From: Microbacteriaceae bacterium 3FA27C10
Lineage (GTDB): Bacteria; Actinomycetota; Actinomycetes; Actinomycetales; Microbacteriaceae
Direction of reading: 5' to 3'
Length of the DNA stretch: 51,501 nucleotides
Assembly: GCA_005502775.1 (NCBI GenBank)
Contig: SCNI01000028.1
Span: 1-51,501, forward strand
Shown here piece by piece: positions 35,622 through 43,804 of this stretch. Numbering within the stretch: position 1 is the stretch's first letter; each line of letters begins with the position of its first letter. Under the pieces are notes generated by a model. That model ran no database searches, was not told the origin of the DNA, and worked only from the letters and a program-made list of their open reading frames with translations. A program made the position numbers and the translations under genes.

Positions 35622-36851
35622 GTGACCACAGTCCTCCACCCGGGCGATTCGCTCTCAGCCCGTCAGCGATTCGTCTACGTCATCATCCTCGGCGCCCTCA
35701 CGGCGCTCGGCCCGTTCACGATCGACCTGTACCTGCCGGCGTTCCCGGTGCTGGAGGCCGATTTCGACGTGCCGGCCGCCGTCATCCAGCTCACCTTGAG
35801 CGGCACGACGATCGGCTTCGCGCTCGGCCAGCTGATCGTGGGCCCCTGGAGCGACCGGGTGGGCCGCCGCCTTCCGCTGATCGTGGCGACGTCGGTGCAC
35901 ATCATCGCGTGCGTCGGAGCGGCCGTGGCGCCCGACATCTGGAGCCTCGGCGCCTTCCGCGTGCTCCAGGGCATGGGCGCGGCCGCGGGCGGCGTGGTGG
36001 CGATGGCGATGGTGCGCGACCTGTTCGGCGGTCGGCGGCTCGTGGTGATGCTCTCGCGGCTCGCCCTCGTCTCGGGTCTCGCGCCGATCATCGCGCCCGT
36101 GATCGGCTCGCAGCTGCTGCTGATCGTCGACTGGCGGGGCATCTTCTGGGTGCTCGCCTGCTACGGCGCCCTCGTGGTCGCCGTGGTGGCTCTCTGGATC
36201 CGCGAGACCCTGCCGGTGGAACGGCGGCACGACAGCGGCCACACGACGGCGAGGCAGCGGTACCGGGCGGTGCTCACCGACCCGGTGTTCGTGGGCGCGG
36301 CGATCATCGGCGGCATGACCTTCTCGGCGCTGTTCTGCTACCTCTCGGCGAGCTCCTTCCTGTTCCAGCAGGTCTACGGCTTCGACGCGCAGCAGTACGG
36401 GCTGCTGTTCGCCATCAACTCCCTCGCCGTGGTCGGCGGCTCGCAGGCGGCCGCGCGACTCACGAAGGTCATCGGGCCGCAGTGGATCCTCGCGGGCTCG
36501 ACCGCGGCCATCCTGATCTTCGCGGTGCTCATCATCGTGTTCGAGCGTCTCGGCTTCGGGCTCTGGGGCACGCTCATCCCGCTCTGGTTCTTCATCGCCG
36601 CGTGCGGCTTCACCTTCCCCTGCGTGCAGGTGCTCGCGCTGAACGGGCACGGCCACGAAGCCGGCACCGCGGCCTCGCTGCTGGGTGCGGCGAACTCCGG
36701 CTTCGCCGGGCTGATCTCGCCGCTCGTGGGCGTGTTCGGCATCGGTAGCGCCGTGCCGATGGCCTCGGTCATGTCGGGGGCGGCGGTGGTGGGCATCTTG
36801 TCGCTCTGGTTCGTGGTGCGACCGCGGCGGGTTCCGGCTCTCGCACGATAG
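35622..36851 (+). CDS. Bcr/CflA-type MFS drug exporter
   Basis: A 409-residue, 12-helix DHA1 transporter. LTALGPFTIDLYLPAFPVLE in helix 1 is characteristic of the Bcr/CflA (bicyclomycin/chloramphenicol) subfamily, and GQLIVGPWSDRVGRRLPL is the MFS A motif. Length and topology are normal. AGGAA upstream of the GTG is the ribosome site. Single gene with its own likely promoter (TAACCT, leader about 55 bases). Substrate not predictable. Confidence 0.9.
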   Translation: MTTVLHPGDSLSARQRFVYVIILGALTALGPFTIDLYLPAFPVLEADFDVPAAVIQLTLSGTTIGFALGQLIVGPWSDRVGRRLPLIVATSVHIIACVGAAVAPDIWSLGAFRVLQGMGAAAGGVVAMAMVRDLFGGRRLVVMLSRLALVSGLAPIIAPVIGSQLLLIVDWRGIFWVLACYGALVVAVVALWIRETLPVERRHDSGHTTARQRYRAVLTDPVFVGAAIIGGMTFSALFCYLSASSFLFQQVYGFDAQQYGLLFAINSLAVVGGSQAAARLTKVIGPQWILAGSTAAILIFAVLIIVFERLGFGLWGTLIPLWFFIAACGFTFPCVQVLALNGHGHEAGTAASLLGAANSGFAGLISPLVGVFGIGSAVPMASVMSGAAVVGILSLWFVVRPRRVPALAR

Positions 36852-36915
36852 CGCTGCCACGCGAGCTCGCGACGAGGGCTCTCACCCGGAGGCCCTCACC
36901 CGGTAACGTCGACTC

Positions 36916-38190
36916 ATGAGAATTCTCCTTGTGGGCGCCGGCGGAGTCGGCGACGCCATCGCGAAGATCGCAGCGCGGCGATCCTTCTTCGAACTGCTCG
37001 TCGTGACCGACTACGACCTCTCCCGGGCCGAGCGCACGGTCGCCTGGGTCGCCGCGAAGCACGGCCCGGACGTGGCCGCCCACTTCGCGACCGACCGCAT
37101 CGACGCCTCCGACCCCGACGACGTGGCCGCCGTCGCGAGACGGCACGGCGCCACCCATGTGATGAACGCGGTGGAGCCGAAGTTCGTGCCCACCATCTTC
37201 GCGGGAGCGCTCGCCGCGGGAGCCGACTATCTCGACATGGCGATGAGCCTCTCGGAACCGCACCCCACGCATCCGTACACCGAGACCGGCGTGAAGCTCG
37301 GCGACGACCAGTTCGCGCAGTCGGCCGACTGGGAGACCGCCGGCCGGCTCGCCCTCGTGGGCATGGGCGTCGAGCCGGGGCTGTCGGACGTCTTCGCCCG
37401 CTACGCCGCCGACCACCTGTTCAGCGAGATCGACGAGCTGGGCACCCGCGACGGCGCGAACCTCGTGGTGCGCGACTCCGACGGCAACGAGATCTTCGCG
37501 CCCTCGTTCAGCATCTGGACCACGATCGAGGAGTGCCTCAACCCGCCCGTGATCTGGGAGAAGGACACGGGCTGGTACACGACGCCGCCGTTCTCGGAGC
37601 CCGAGACCTTCCTCTTCCCGGAGGGCATCGGCGAGGTCGAGTGCGTCAACGTGGAGCACGAGGAGGTGCTGCTGATGCCTCGCTGGGTGGACGCGAAGCG
37701 CGTCACCTTCAAGTACGGGCTCGGCAACGAGTTCATCGGCATCCTGAAGACCCTGCACCAGCTCGGCCTCGACAAGACCACACCGCTTCGGGTGCGCTCG
37801 GCGAACGGCCCGGTCGAAGTCGCGCCGCGCGACGTGGTGGCGGCCGGTCTGCCCGACCCCGCCACGCTCGGCCCGTTCATGACCGGCAAGACCTGCGCAG
37901 GCCTCTGGGTCACGGGCACGGGCCCCGACGGCGAGCCGCGCGAGGTGTACCTCTACCACGTCAGCGACAACGAGTGGACGATGGCCGAGTACGAGGCCCA
38001 GTGCGTGGTGTGGCAGACGGCGCTCAACCCGGTCATCGCGCTCGAGCTGCTCGCCACCGGCGTCTGGTCGGGCATCGGAGTGCTCGGGCCGGAGGCGTTC
38101 GACGCGCAGGCCTTCCTCGACCTGATGGCCGCACCCGAGGCGGGCGGGGGCTACGGCCAGGCCTGGGGACTCGAAGACCGGCTGGCCTGA
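36916..38190 (+). CDS. Saccharopine-dehydrogenase-like oxidoreductase
   Basis: A 424-residue NAD(P)-dependent enzyme of the saccharopine/carboxynorspermidine dehydrogenase family. MRILLVGAGGVGDAIAKIAA is the Rossmann nucleotide loop, followed by THVMNAVEPKFVPTIFAGAL and ADYLDMAMSL, both family blocks. Known relatives reductively couple an amino donor to a keto acid or aldehyde, or reverse this. TAACGT six bases before ATG indicates a leaderless start. First gene of a three-gene unit with a racemase-like enolase-superfamily enzyme (3-base gap) and a GNAT, suggesting a joint role in modified amino acid metabolism; substrate unknown. Confidence 0.85.
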   Translation: MRILLVGAGGVGDAIAKIAARRSFFELLVVTDYDLSRAERTVAWVAAKHGPDVAAHFATDRIDASDPDDVAAVARRHGATHVMNAVEPKFVPTIFAGALAAGADYLDMAMSLSEPHPTHPYTETGVKLGDDQFAQSADWETAGRLALVGMGVEPGLSDVFARYAADHLFSEIDELGTRDGANLVVRDSDGNEIFAPSFSIWTTIEECLNPPVIWEKDTGWYTTPPFSEPETFLFPEGIGEVECVNVEHEEVLLMPRWVDAKRVTFKYGLGNEFIGILKTLHQLGLDKTTPLRVRSANGPVEVAPRDVVAAGLPDPATLGPFMTGKTCAGLWVTGTGPDGEPREVYLYHVSDNEWTMAEYEAQCVVWQTALNPVIALELLATGVWSGIGVLGPEAFDAQAFLDLMAAPEAGGGYGQAWGLEDRLA

Positions 38191-38193
38191 GCC

Positions 38194-39348
38194 ATGACCA
38201 CCACGGCGCCGATCCACACGAGCGGCTCCGCGCTGCCCGTGACCGTCGAAGCGGTCGAGCTGCACCGCATTGCCATGCCGCTCGTGCGGCCTTTCGAGAC
38301 GAGCTTCGGCCGGCAGACCGCCCGCGAGGTGCTGCTGGTGCGGGTGCTGACGGATGCGGGGGAGGGCTGGGGCGAGTGTGTCGCCATGAGCGAGCCCGTG
38401 TACTCGAGCGAGTACGTCGACGGGTGCGACGACGTCATCCGGCACTACCTGGCTCCGGCTCTGCTCGATGCCGCGACCGTCCGCGCGTCGGACGTCGCCG
38501 GGGTCTTCGGCTTCGTGGTGGGGCACCGGATGGCGAAGGCAGCCGTGGAGACCGCGGTTCTCGACGCGCAGCTGCGCGCCGCCGGGCAGAGCTTCGGCGA
38601 GTACTTCGGCGCCGTGCGGCCCGAGGTCGACTGCGGAGTCTCGGTGGGGATCTCGCCCGATCTCGACGCGCTGCTCGAGGAGGTCTCGGGCTATGTCGAG
38701 GCCGGCTACCGCCGGATCAAGCTCAAGATCAAGCCCGGCTGGGACCTCGAGCCGGTGGCCGCCGTGCGCGGCTTGATCGGGGATCTGCCGCTGCAGGTCG
38801 ACGCGAACACCGCCTACACGCTCGCCCACATCGACCACCTGCGCGAGCTCGACGAGTTCGGGCTGCTGCTGATCGAGCAGCCCTTCCCCGAGGACGACAT
38901 CGCCGCCCACGTGCGGCTCGCTCGCGCGATCGACACCCCGGTGTGCCTCGACGAGTCGATCACCGGCGTGGGCGTGGCGATCGACGCGATCGAGCGTGAT
39001 GCGACCTCGGTGGTGAACATCAAGGCGGGCCGGATGGGCGGCTACCTCGAGGCGGTGCGCGTGCACGACGCCTGCCGCGACCGCGACGTGCCGGTGTGGT
39101 GCGGCGGCATGCTCGAGACCGGCCTCGGCCGAGCGGCGAACGTGGCGCTCGCGGCGCTGCCGGGTTTCACACTGCCGGGCGACACCTCGGCGAGCGACCG
39201 CTACTTCGCCGAGGACCTCACGGAGTCGTTCGTGCTCGTCGACGGCCGCCTCGCGGTGCCGACCGGTCCGGGCTCGGGCGTGACCGTGCGCACCGAGCTC
39301 GTCGAGGCCTGGGCGGTGCGGCCGGGCGAGTTCATCACCCGTGCCTGA
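38194..39348 (+). CDS. N-acyl-amino-acid racemase / o-succinylbenzoate synthase family enzyme
   Basis: A 384-residue enolase-superfamily enzyme of the NSAR/OSBS subgroup. The catalytic KxK is in RRIKLKIKPG (K176, K178), metal ligands in QVDANTAY (D203), LLIEQPF (E228) and CLDES (D253), and the second base in NIKAGRMGG (K277). Known: close relatives make o-succinylbenzoate in menaquinone synthesis, racemise N-succinyl amino acids, or do both. No men genes are nearby and a GNAT gene overlaps its end by eight bases, which favours the N-acyl-amino-acid racemase role in D- to L-amino acid conversion. OSBS activity cannot be excluded. Confidence 0.85.
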   Translation: MTTTAPIHTSGSALPVTVEAVELHRIAMPLVRPFETSFGRQTAREVLLVRVLTDAGEGWGECVAMSEPVYSSEYVDGCDDVIRHYLAPALLDAATVRASDVAGVFGFVVGHRMAKAAVETAVLDAQLRAAGQSFGEYFGAVRPEVDCGVSVGISPDLDALLEEVSGYVEAGYRRIKLKIKPGWDLEPVAAVRGLIGDLPLQVDANTAYTLAHIDHLRELDEFGLLLIEQPFPEDDIAAHVRLARAIDTPVCLDESITGVGVAIDAIERDATSVVNIKAGRMGGYLEAVRVHDACRDRDVPVWCGGMLETGLGRAANVALAALPGFTLPGDTSASDRYFAEDLTESFVLVDGRLAVPTGPGSGVTVRTELVEAWAVRPGEFITRA

Positions 39349-39973
39349 GGGCCGCCGCGAGGCCGGGCTGCGTGTGCGGCCCTTCGATCCCGCCCGGGAG
39401 GCCGACCGCGCGGCGATCCTCGACATCTGCCTGCGCACGGGCGACGCCGGGGGCGACGCGAGCGCCCTCTACGCCGACCCGCGCGAGCTGACCGAGCTCT
39501 ACGCCACCCCCTATCTCGACCGGATGCCCGAGTGGTGCTTCGTGGCCGAGAGCGTAGGATCCGGTTCCGCGCCCGCGGCCGGCGACGGCTCAGGCCCCGT
39601 GGTGGGCTACATCCTCGGCGCCCCCGACACGGCCGCCTTCGCCGCGGCGACCGGTCTGCGGCTGCCCGAGTTCGCCGGCCACCCGGCGCACCTGCACGTT
39701 AACCTGCTGCCCGAGGCGCAGGGCCGGGGCGGCGGCCGGATGCTCGTGGAGGCCCTGCTGGCCCGCCTCACCGCCGCCGGCATCCCAGGCGTGCACCTCG
39801 TCGTCGACCCGCGCAACACCGGCGCCCTCGCCTTCTACCCGCGCCTCGGCTTCACCGAACTCGCCCGCACCCCCACCGGCGTCCCCTTCGCCCGCACTGT
39901 GCCGCAGCCCGAGCCTTCGAGCTGGTCGCCCCGCGAGTGCAGGCTGCAGGCCGCGCTCACCGACCCAGGGTGA
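39341..39973 (+). CDS. GNAT-family N-acetyltransferase
   Basis: A 210-residue GNAT. LHVNLLPEAQGRGGGRMLVEALL contains the acetyl-CoA loop (QGRGGG), and VHLVVDPRNTGALAFYPRLGF is the C-terminal motif B (NxxAxxFYxxxGF). RPFDPAREADRAAILDICLRTGDAGGD at the start suggests an acyl-acceptor pocket. GTG at 39341 overlaps the racemase gene by eight bases, so the two are translationally coupled. Inference: it acylates amino acids to make substrates for the racemase. The acyl donor could be acetyl- or succinyl-CoA. Confidence 0.85.
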   Translation: MPEGRREAGLRVRPFDPAREADRAAILDICLRTGDAGGDASALYADPRELTELYATPYLDRMPEWCFVAESVGSGSAPAAGDGSGPVVGYILGAPDTAAFAAATGLRLPEFAGHPAHLHVNLLPEAQGRGGGRMLVEALLARLTAAGIPGVHLVVDPRNTGALAFYPRLGFTELARTPTGVPFARTVPQPEPSSWSPRECRLQAALTDPG

Positions 39974-40063
39974 GCGCGCGGCCGCGAAGCGACCGCCCGC
40001 GAACATGTCGCGCGGCGCCGGGCAAGGACCGGCGCCGCCCGCGTAGGCCGCGCGTAGCACGGC

Positions 40064-40720
40064 CTACGCGGCAACCAGCACAGCCGGCGACATCAGCGCG
40101 ATCAGCGTGAGCGCCAGCAGCGAGATCGCGCCCGCCACGCACAAGCCCCCCACCCAGGGCCAGCGCTCGAACCAGTAGAGCAGCTCCGGAGACTCGGCGC
40201 GCAGTTGCGCCGCCGTGACGGGGTCGGGCAGGTGGCGGATCGGCACGTCGAACGCCGTCGCCACGCGCTCGAGGTCGGCGTCGGTCCAGAACTCGCCGCG
40301 CATGCGCAGCAGCAGCTCACCGGTCGAGTCGAGAAGAAACAGCTGCCGGTTGGTCTCGGTGGAGACACCCCGGTAGACATCGACCAGGTAGGCGGTGGCG
40401 ATGCGCTTGGCCGGGATGCGGTTGTCGTGGAAGAAGAAGCCGCGCTCGATCAGGCCGCCGCTCGTGAGGCGGATGCTCACGTGCCGCAGCAGGAAGGCCC
40501 CCGCCAGGTAGAGGGCCAGCACGAACAGGAACGCGATGATGACGCGTGGCCAGGTTCCCCGGGGCAGGGCGAACCACAGCATGGCCGCGAACACCGGAAG
40601 GATGAGGGCTCCGGCCACGATCCGGGTCTGCCCGAGAACCTGCGACCGCGGCCGCACGACCGACGGCTCGGGCTTCTGGGTGACGCGACCCATGGTGGCG
40701 GCACTGCTGCGGAGCGGCAT
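40064..40720 (-). CDS. Membrane protein with PH-like domain, function unknown
   Basis: A 218-residue protein with two N-terminal helices (about 33-85), a cytoplasmic domain and one C-terminal helix (about 192-215). The middle part, HVSIRLTSGGLIERGFFFHD followed by NRIPAKRIATAYLVDVYRG and an LFLLDSTGELLLRMRGEFWT strand pair, looks like a bacterial PH-type domain. No enzyme motif is present. GAGG five bases before the ATG at 40720 supports this start; an in-frame ATG at 40693 is possible. Single gene, convergent with the GNAT. Confidence 0.7.
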   Translation of the reverse strand: MPLRSSAATMGRVTQKPEPSVVRPRSQVLGQTRIVAGALILPVFAAMLWFALPRGTWPRVIIAFLFVLALYLAGAFLLRHVSIRLTSGGLIERGFFFHDNRIPAKRIATAYLVDVYRGVSTETNRQLFLLDSTGELLLRMRGEFWTDADLERVATAFDVPIRHLPDPVTAAQLRAESPELLYWFERWPWVGGLCVAGAISLLALTLIALMSPAVLVAA

Positions 40721-40808
40721 CTGGCCTCGAATCTGCCTCGGTGGTCGGTTCCCTGTGCTGATGCTAGGGCCGCGCGCGCCGCCCGGACAGCGGCCGTCCG
40801 GGGGACAA

Positions 40809-40850
40809 AACCGGCCCCGCTCCCAGGATTCTCCCAGAGCGGGGCCGGTT
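40809..40850 (-). terminator. Terminator of the polysaccharide deacetylase gene
   Basis: AACCGGCCCCGCTC (40809-40822) pairs perfectly with GAGCGGGGCCGGTT (40837-40850) around a 14-base loop. On the minus strand the stem runs into TTTTGTCC. Confidence 0.85.
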
Positions 40851-40896
40851 CGGTCGGGCCGCGCGGTGCGGACGCGGCCCGGTGCTGTGCTGTGCC

Positions 40897-43482
40897 TCAG
40901 CCGATGTAGCCCTGCAGGGTCGCGTAGAGCGCATCCGACACCGTGTTCGGCCCGCCGAGCACCACGATCTTCGCCGGGTTCAGCCGGTTCAGTTCGGCCG
41001 CGACGGCGGCCGGGATGCTGTCGGCCGTGACGAGCAGCACGGGGCCGCCCTTCACGATGGCGGCGGCCGATCCGGAGAGCGCGTCGGGGAAGACGGCTCC
41101 GGAGGCGATGTACACGTAGGGCACGCCCGGCGCGAAGGTGGCCGCCGAGACCGCGGCGGAGACCTCGTAGCGATCGGTGCCGGCGATCCGCGAGGTGGGG
41201 GCGATGCTCTGCAGCTGCGTCTTCACCGCATCCGACACCGTGGCCGTGCCGCCCAGCACCACGATCTTCGCGGGGTTCAGCCGGTGCAGCTCAGCGGCGA
41301 CCGTCGCCGGCACGCTGTCCTTCGAGACCAGCAGCACGGGCCCGCCGAGCTTGCCGGCGGCGGCCGACCCGGAGAGCGCGTCGGGGAAGACGGCTCCGGA
41401 GGCGACGTAAGCCACCGGCACGTTCGGCGAGAACGCGTCGGCCGAGACCGCCGCCGAGACCGCGAAGCGGTCGGCGCCGCCGATCCTCGTGGTGGGCGCG
41501 GTGGCCTGCAGTGCGGTCACCACCGCATCCGACACCGTGTTCGTTCCGCCGAGCACCACGATCTTGTGGGGCATCAGGCGGGCGAGCTCGGTGGCGATGA
41601 CCGAGGGGATGCTGTCTTTCGAGACCAGCAGCACCGGTCCGCCGAGCTTGCCGGCGGCCGCCGATCCGGAGAGGGCGTCGGGGAAGACGGCTCCGGAGGC
41701 GACGTAGGCCACGGCGACGCCGGGCGAGAAGGTGCTCGCCGAGACCGCGGCCGAGACGGCGTAGCGGTCGGCCCCGCCGAAGCGGAAGACGGTCGCATCC
41801 GGGGCGATCACCGCCGCCGTGGGCGCGGAGGTCGCCGAGAGCGGATCGTAGCCCGTCTTGGTGCCCGAGGCCGTGAAGGTGATGGTCTTGCCGACGTCGG
41901 CGGCGACCGGGGTGTAGGTGAGACCGGTCGCTCCGGCGATCGCCGTTCCTCCGGCGGACCACTGGTAGGTGAGCGTCACCGGCGCCGGGGCCCAGGGCGC
42001 CACGGTCGCGGTGAGCAGCTGGCCCACCTGGGCCGTGCCCGCCACCGTCGGAGCCACGGGGCTGAGGGCGAGCAGCGGTGCGCCGTTGCTGTCGTACATC
42101 GCGTAGTCGTCGGTGGTCAGCTCCCCGTTGGCGGTGATGTTGAGGCCGAAGCTGATGCCCGTGATGTCGACCGGGATGGCGGGGGTGGTGAAGTCCGCCT
42201 GCGTGTAGATGCTCGCGGGCGGGAACAGCGGGCTCGAGGTCCAGTAGCTCCACACACCCACGGTGTTGCGGGTGTAGATGGCGAACTGAGTGTTCGCCGT
42301 CGACATGTAGAACGCTCGCAAGGAATAGGTGGCGCCGGGTGTGACGCTCGGCGAGCATCCGGATTCATCGAACAGGGCGAGCAGCTTCGCATCGCCGCTC
42401 ACGTAGTTCGTCATGGTGACCTTCGACGCCGTCGCTCCCGTGTGCCCCGGTGTGACCGTGGTGAACGTCGGGGTGTTCGTGCCGAAGCTCGATCCCCACC
42501 AGCACTGCGGGATGTTCGTGACGGTTCCGGGGGTCTCCAGGCTCGGGTTCTGCACGCCGTTCACGCCCGGGCCCGGAGGCGGGGTGAGGGGCGGGCCCTG
42601 CACGAGGGGCTTCACGGCTCCGCCGACGACCTGGTTCACGGTCTGCACGGTGCCGTTGCCGGCGGTCTGCCAGTCGGCGAGCCAGGTGGTGAACTGGTCG
42701 AACAGGGCGGCGTCGATGGTGGCGTTCGCCGGACTCGTGTCGCACGTGGTGGCGCAGATGTGGTGGAAGGTGAACTGCACCCAGCCGTGGTCGACCGCGG
42801 CGGCCTGCGTCACGCGCGACTGCAGGGCGGCGAGGTCCCAGGTGCTGTCCACCTGGTCGGCGGCGACCGTCATGAACGGGTCGGCCGGCGGGATGGTCTC
42901 GGCGACGCCGCAGTCCGGGCACCCGGAGCCGGGCGGGGTCTTCAGGTCACCGAGCGAGCGGGCGCTGTTGTAGCCGCAATCCGCGACGGCCTGCTCGACG
43001 GCGGCGTTGGAGGAGGCGAAGGGATACGCGAAATCGGTGACGGGGTAGCCCCAGTTGGTGAGGTTCACCCGGTCGTTGCAGATCTCGCGCTTCACATCGT
43101 CGGCGCTGAGCGTTGTGAGGTCTTGATGGTGAACGGTGTGGCCGGCGATCTCGTTGCCGGAGGCGTAGAGCGTGGCGAGGTTGGCTTGGGTCATGTAGTC
43201 GGGCGCTCCGACGTAGCCGGAGATGATGAAGAAGGTGCCTTTGAGGCCCTTCGCGTTGAGCGTCGACGCGGCCGCCATCTGGTCGGCGTTGCCGTCGTCG
43301 AAGGTGAGCGAGACCACGGTGTTGCCGGCCGCGTGCGCGGGCTCCGCGGCGGCGAGCACGGCGACGGCGCCGAACGAGGCCACGAGGGCGGCCACGGTGG
43401 CCACGGCGAGCCGCCGGAGGCGGGAGGGGTGTGGTGAGGGCCCGGTGCGGGCTCGGGTCGTGGCAACGGCGCTCTCGTACAT
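40897..43482 (-). CDS. Secreted polysaccharide deacetylase with three CWB2 wall-binding repeats
   Basis: An 861-residue modular surface enzyme. Signal peptide (hydrophobic 27-46, cleavage near AHA at 51). A NodB domain (about 54-190) has the catalytic TFDD (60-63) and metal histidines in HTVHH (H115, H119). Next are a linker, a carbohydrate-binding-like beta-sandwich (about 308-465, starting NPSLETPGTV), an Ig-like repeat (about 475-560), and three CWB2 repeats (about 566-861), each with the (I/F)xGxDRY start and SGAVFPDALSGSAAA core. Likely trims acetyl groups from a wall or extracellular glycan while bound to the cell wall. GGGGGT before the ATG supports the start. The CWB2 DNA repeats have a period near 300 bases. 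Confidence 0.9.
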   Translation of the reverse strand: MYESAVATTRARTGPSPHPSRLRRLAVATVAALVASFGAVAVLAAAEPAHAAGNTVVSLTFDDGNADQMAAASTLNAKGLKGTFFIISGYVGAPDYMTQANLATLYASGNEIAGHTVHHQDLTTLSADDVKREICNDRVNLTNWGYPVTDFAYPFASSNAAVEQAVADCGYNSARSLGDLKTPPGSGCPDCGVAETIPPADPFMTVAADQVDSTWDLAALQSRVTQAAAVDHGWVQFTFHHICATTCDTSPANATIDAALFDQFTTWLADWQTAGNGTVQTVNQVVGGAVKPLVQGPPLTPPPGPGVNGVQNPSLETPGTVTNIPQCWWGSSFGTNTPTFTTVTPGHTGATASKVTMTNYVSGDAKLLALFDESGCSPSVTPGATYSLRAFYMSTANTQFAIYTRNTVGVWSYWTSSPLFPPASIYTQADFTTPAIPVDITGISFGLNITANGELTTDDYAMYDSNGAPLLALSPVAPTVAGTAQVGQLLTATVAPWAPAPVTLTYQWSAGGTAIAGATGLTYTPVAADVGKTITFTASGTKTGYDPLSATSAPTAAVIAPDATVFRFGGADRYAVSAAVSASTFSPGVAVAYVASGAVFPDALSGSAAAGKLGGPVLLVSKDSIPSVIATELARLMPHKIVVLGGTNTVSDAVVTALQATAPTTRIGGADRFAVSAAVSADAFSPNVPVAYVASGAVFPDALSGSAAAGKLGGPVLLVSKDSVPATVAAELHRLNPAKIVVLGGTATVSDAVKTQLQSIAPTSRIAGTDRYEVSAAVSAATFAPGVPYVYIASGAVFPDALSGSAAAIVKGGPVLLVTADSIPAAVAAELNRLNPAKIVVLGGPNTVSDALYATLQGYIG

Positions 43483-43804
43483 CAGGTACCCCCTACAGTC
43501 GGTTCGCCGGGCGCGATCGAGCGATCCGCCTGGCCGGGTCTGGGAAGTCGAGTCACTTCCTGGGGGGAAGTTAGCAGCGGCCCGGATGCTGGGCCCAGGA
43601 CGTTTCCCGCACGATTTCCTTGCGGGCAACCGCGCGGTTTTCCGCACCGCGGCGCGGTTCGGGCGGACATAGGGTGTCGGGGTGGGCAGACCGTCCCGCC
43701 CGCCATCGGGACGGCATCGGCGCCATCGGGACTTCACCGGATGGACTCCCGGCGCGGGCCCTTGGACCCTAGGCGCACGCCGACCGCCTACCTAGGCTGA
43801 GCCC
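43483..43804. promoter_or_regulatory. Divergent region between deacetylase and phosphoketolase genes
   Basis: On the deacetylase side the minus strand has TAACTT as a possible -10, followed by a GGAAGT/ACTTCC hairpin (43543-43548/43555-43560) in its leader. On the phosphoketolase side TAGGCT (43793-43798) is six bases before the ATG. CCTAGG occurs twice, at 43767-43772 and 43791-43796, and GCCATCGGGAC is repeated near 43710-43735. No gene or known riboswitch was recognised. Confidence 0.45.

Noticed and set aside
40897-41800. CRISPR or other tandem DNA repeat array
   Set aside because: The near-300-base periodicity is coding and corresponds to three CWB2 protein repeats in frame.
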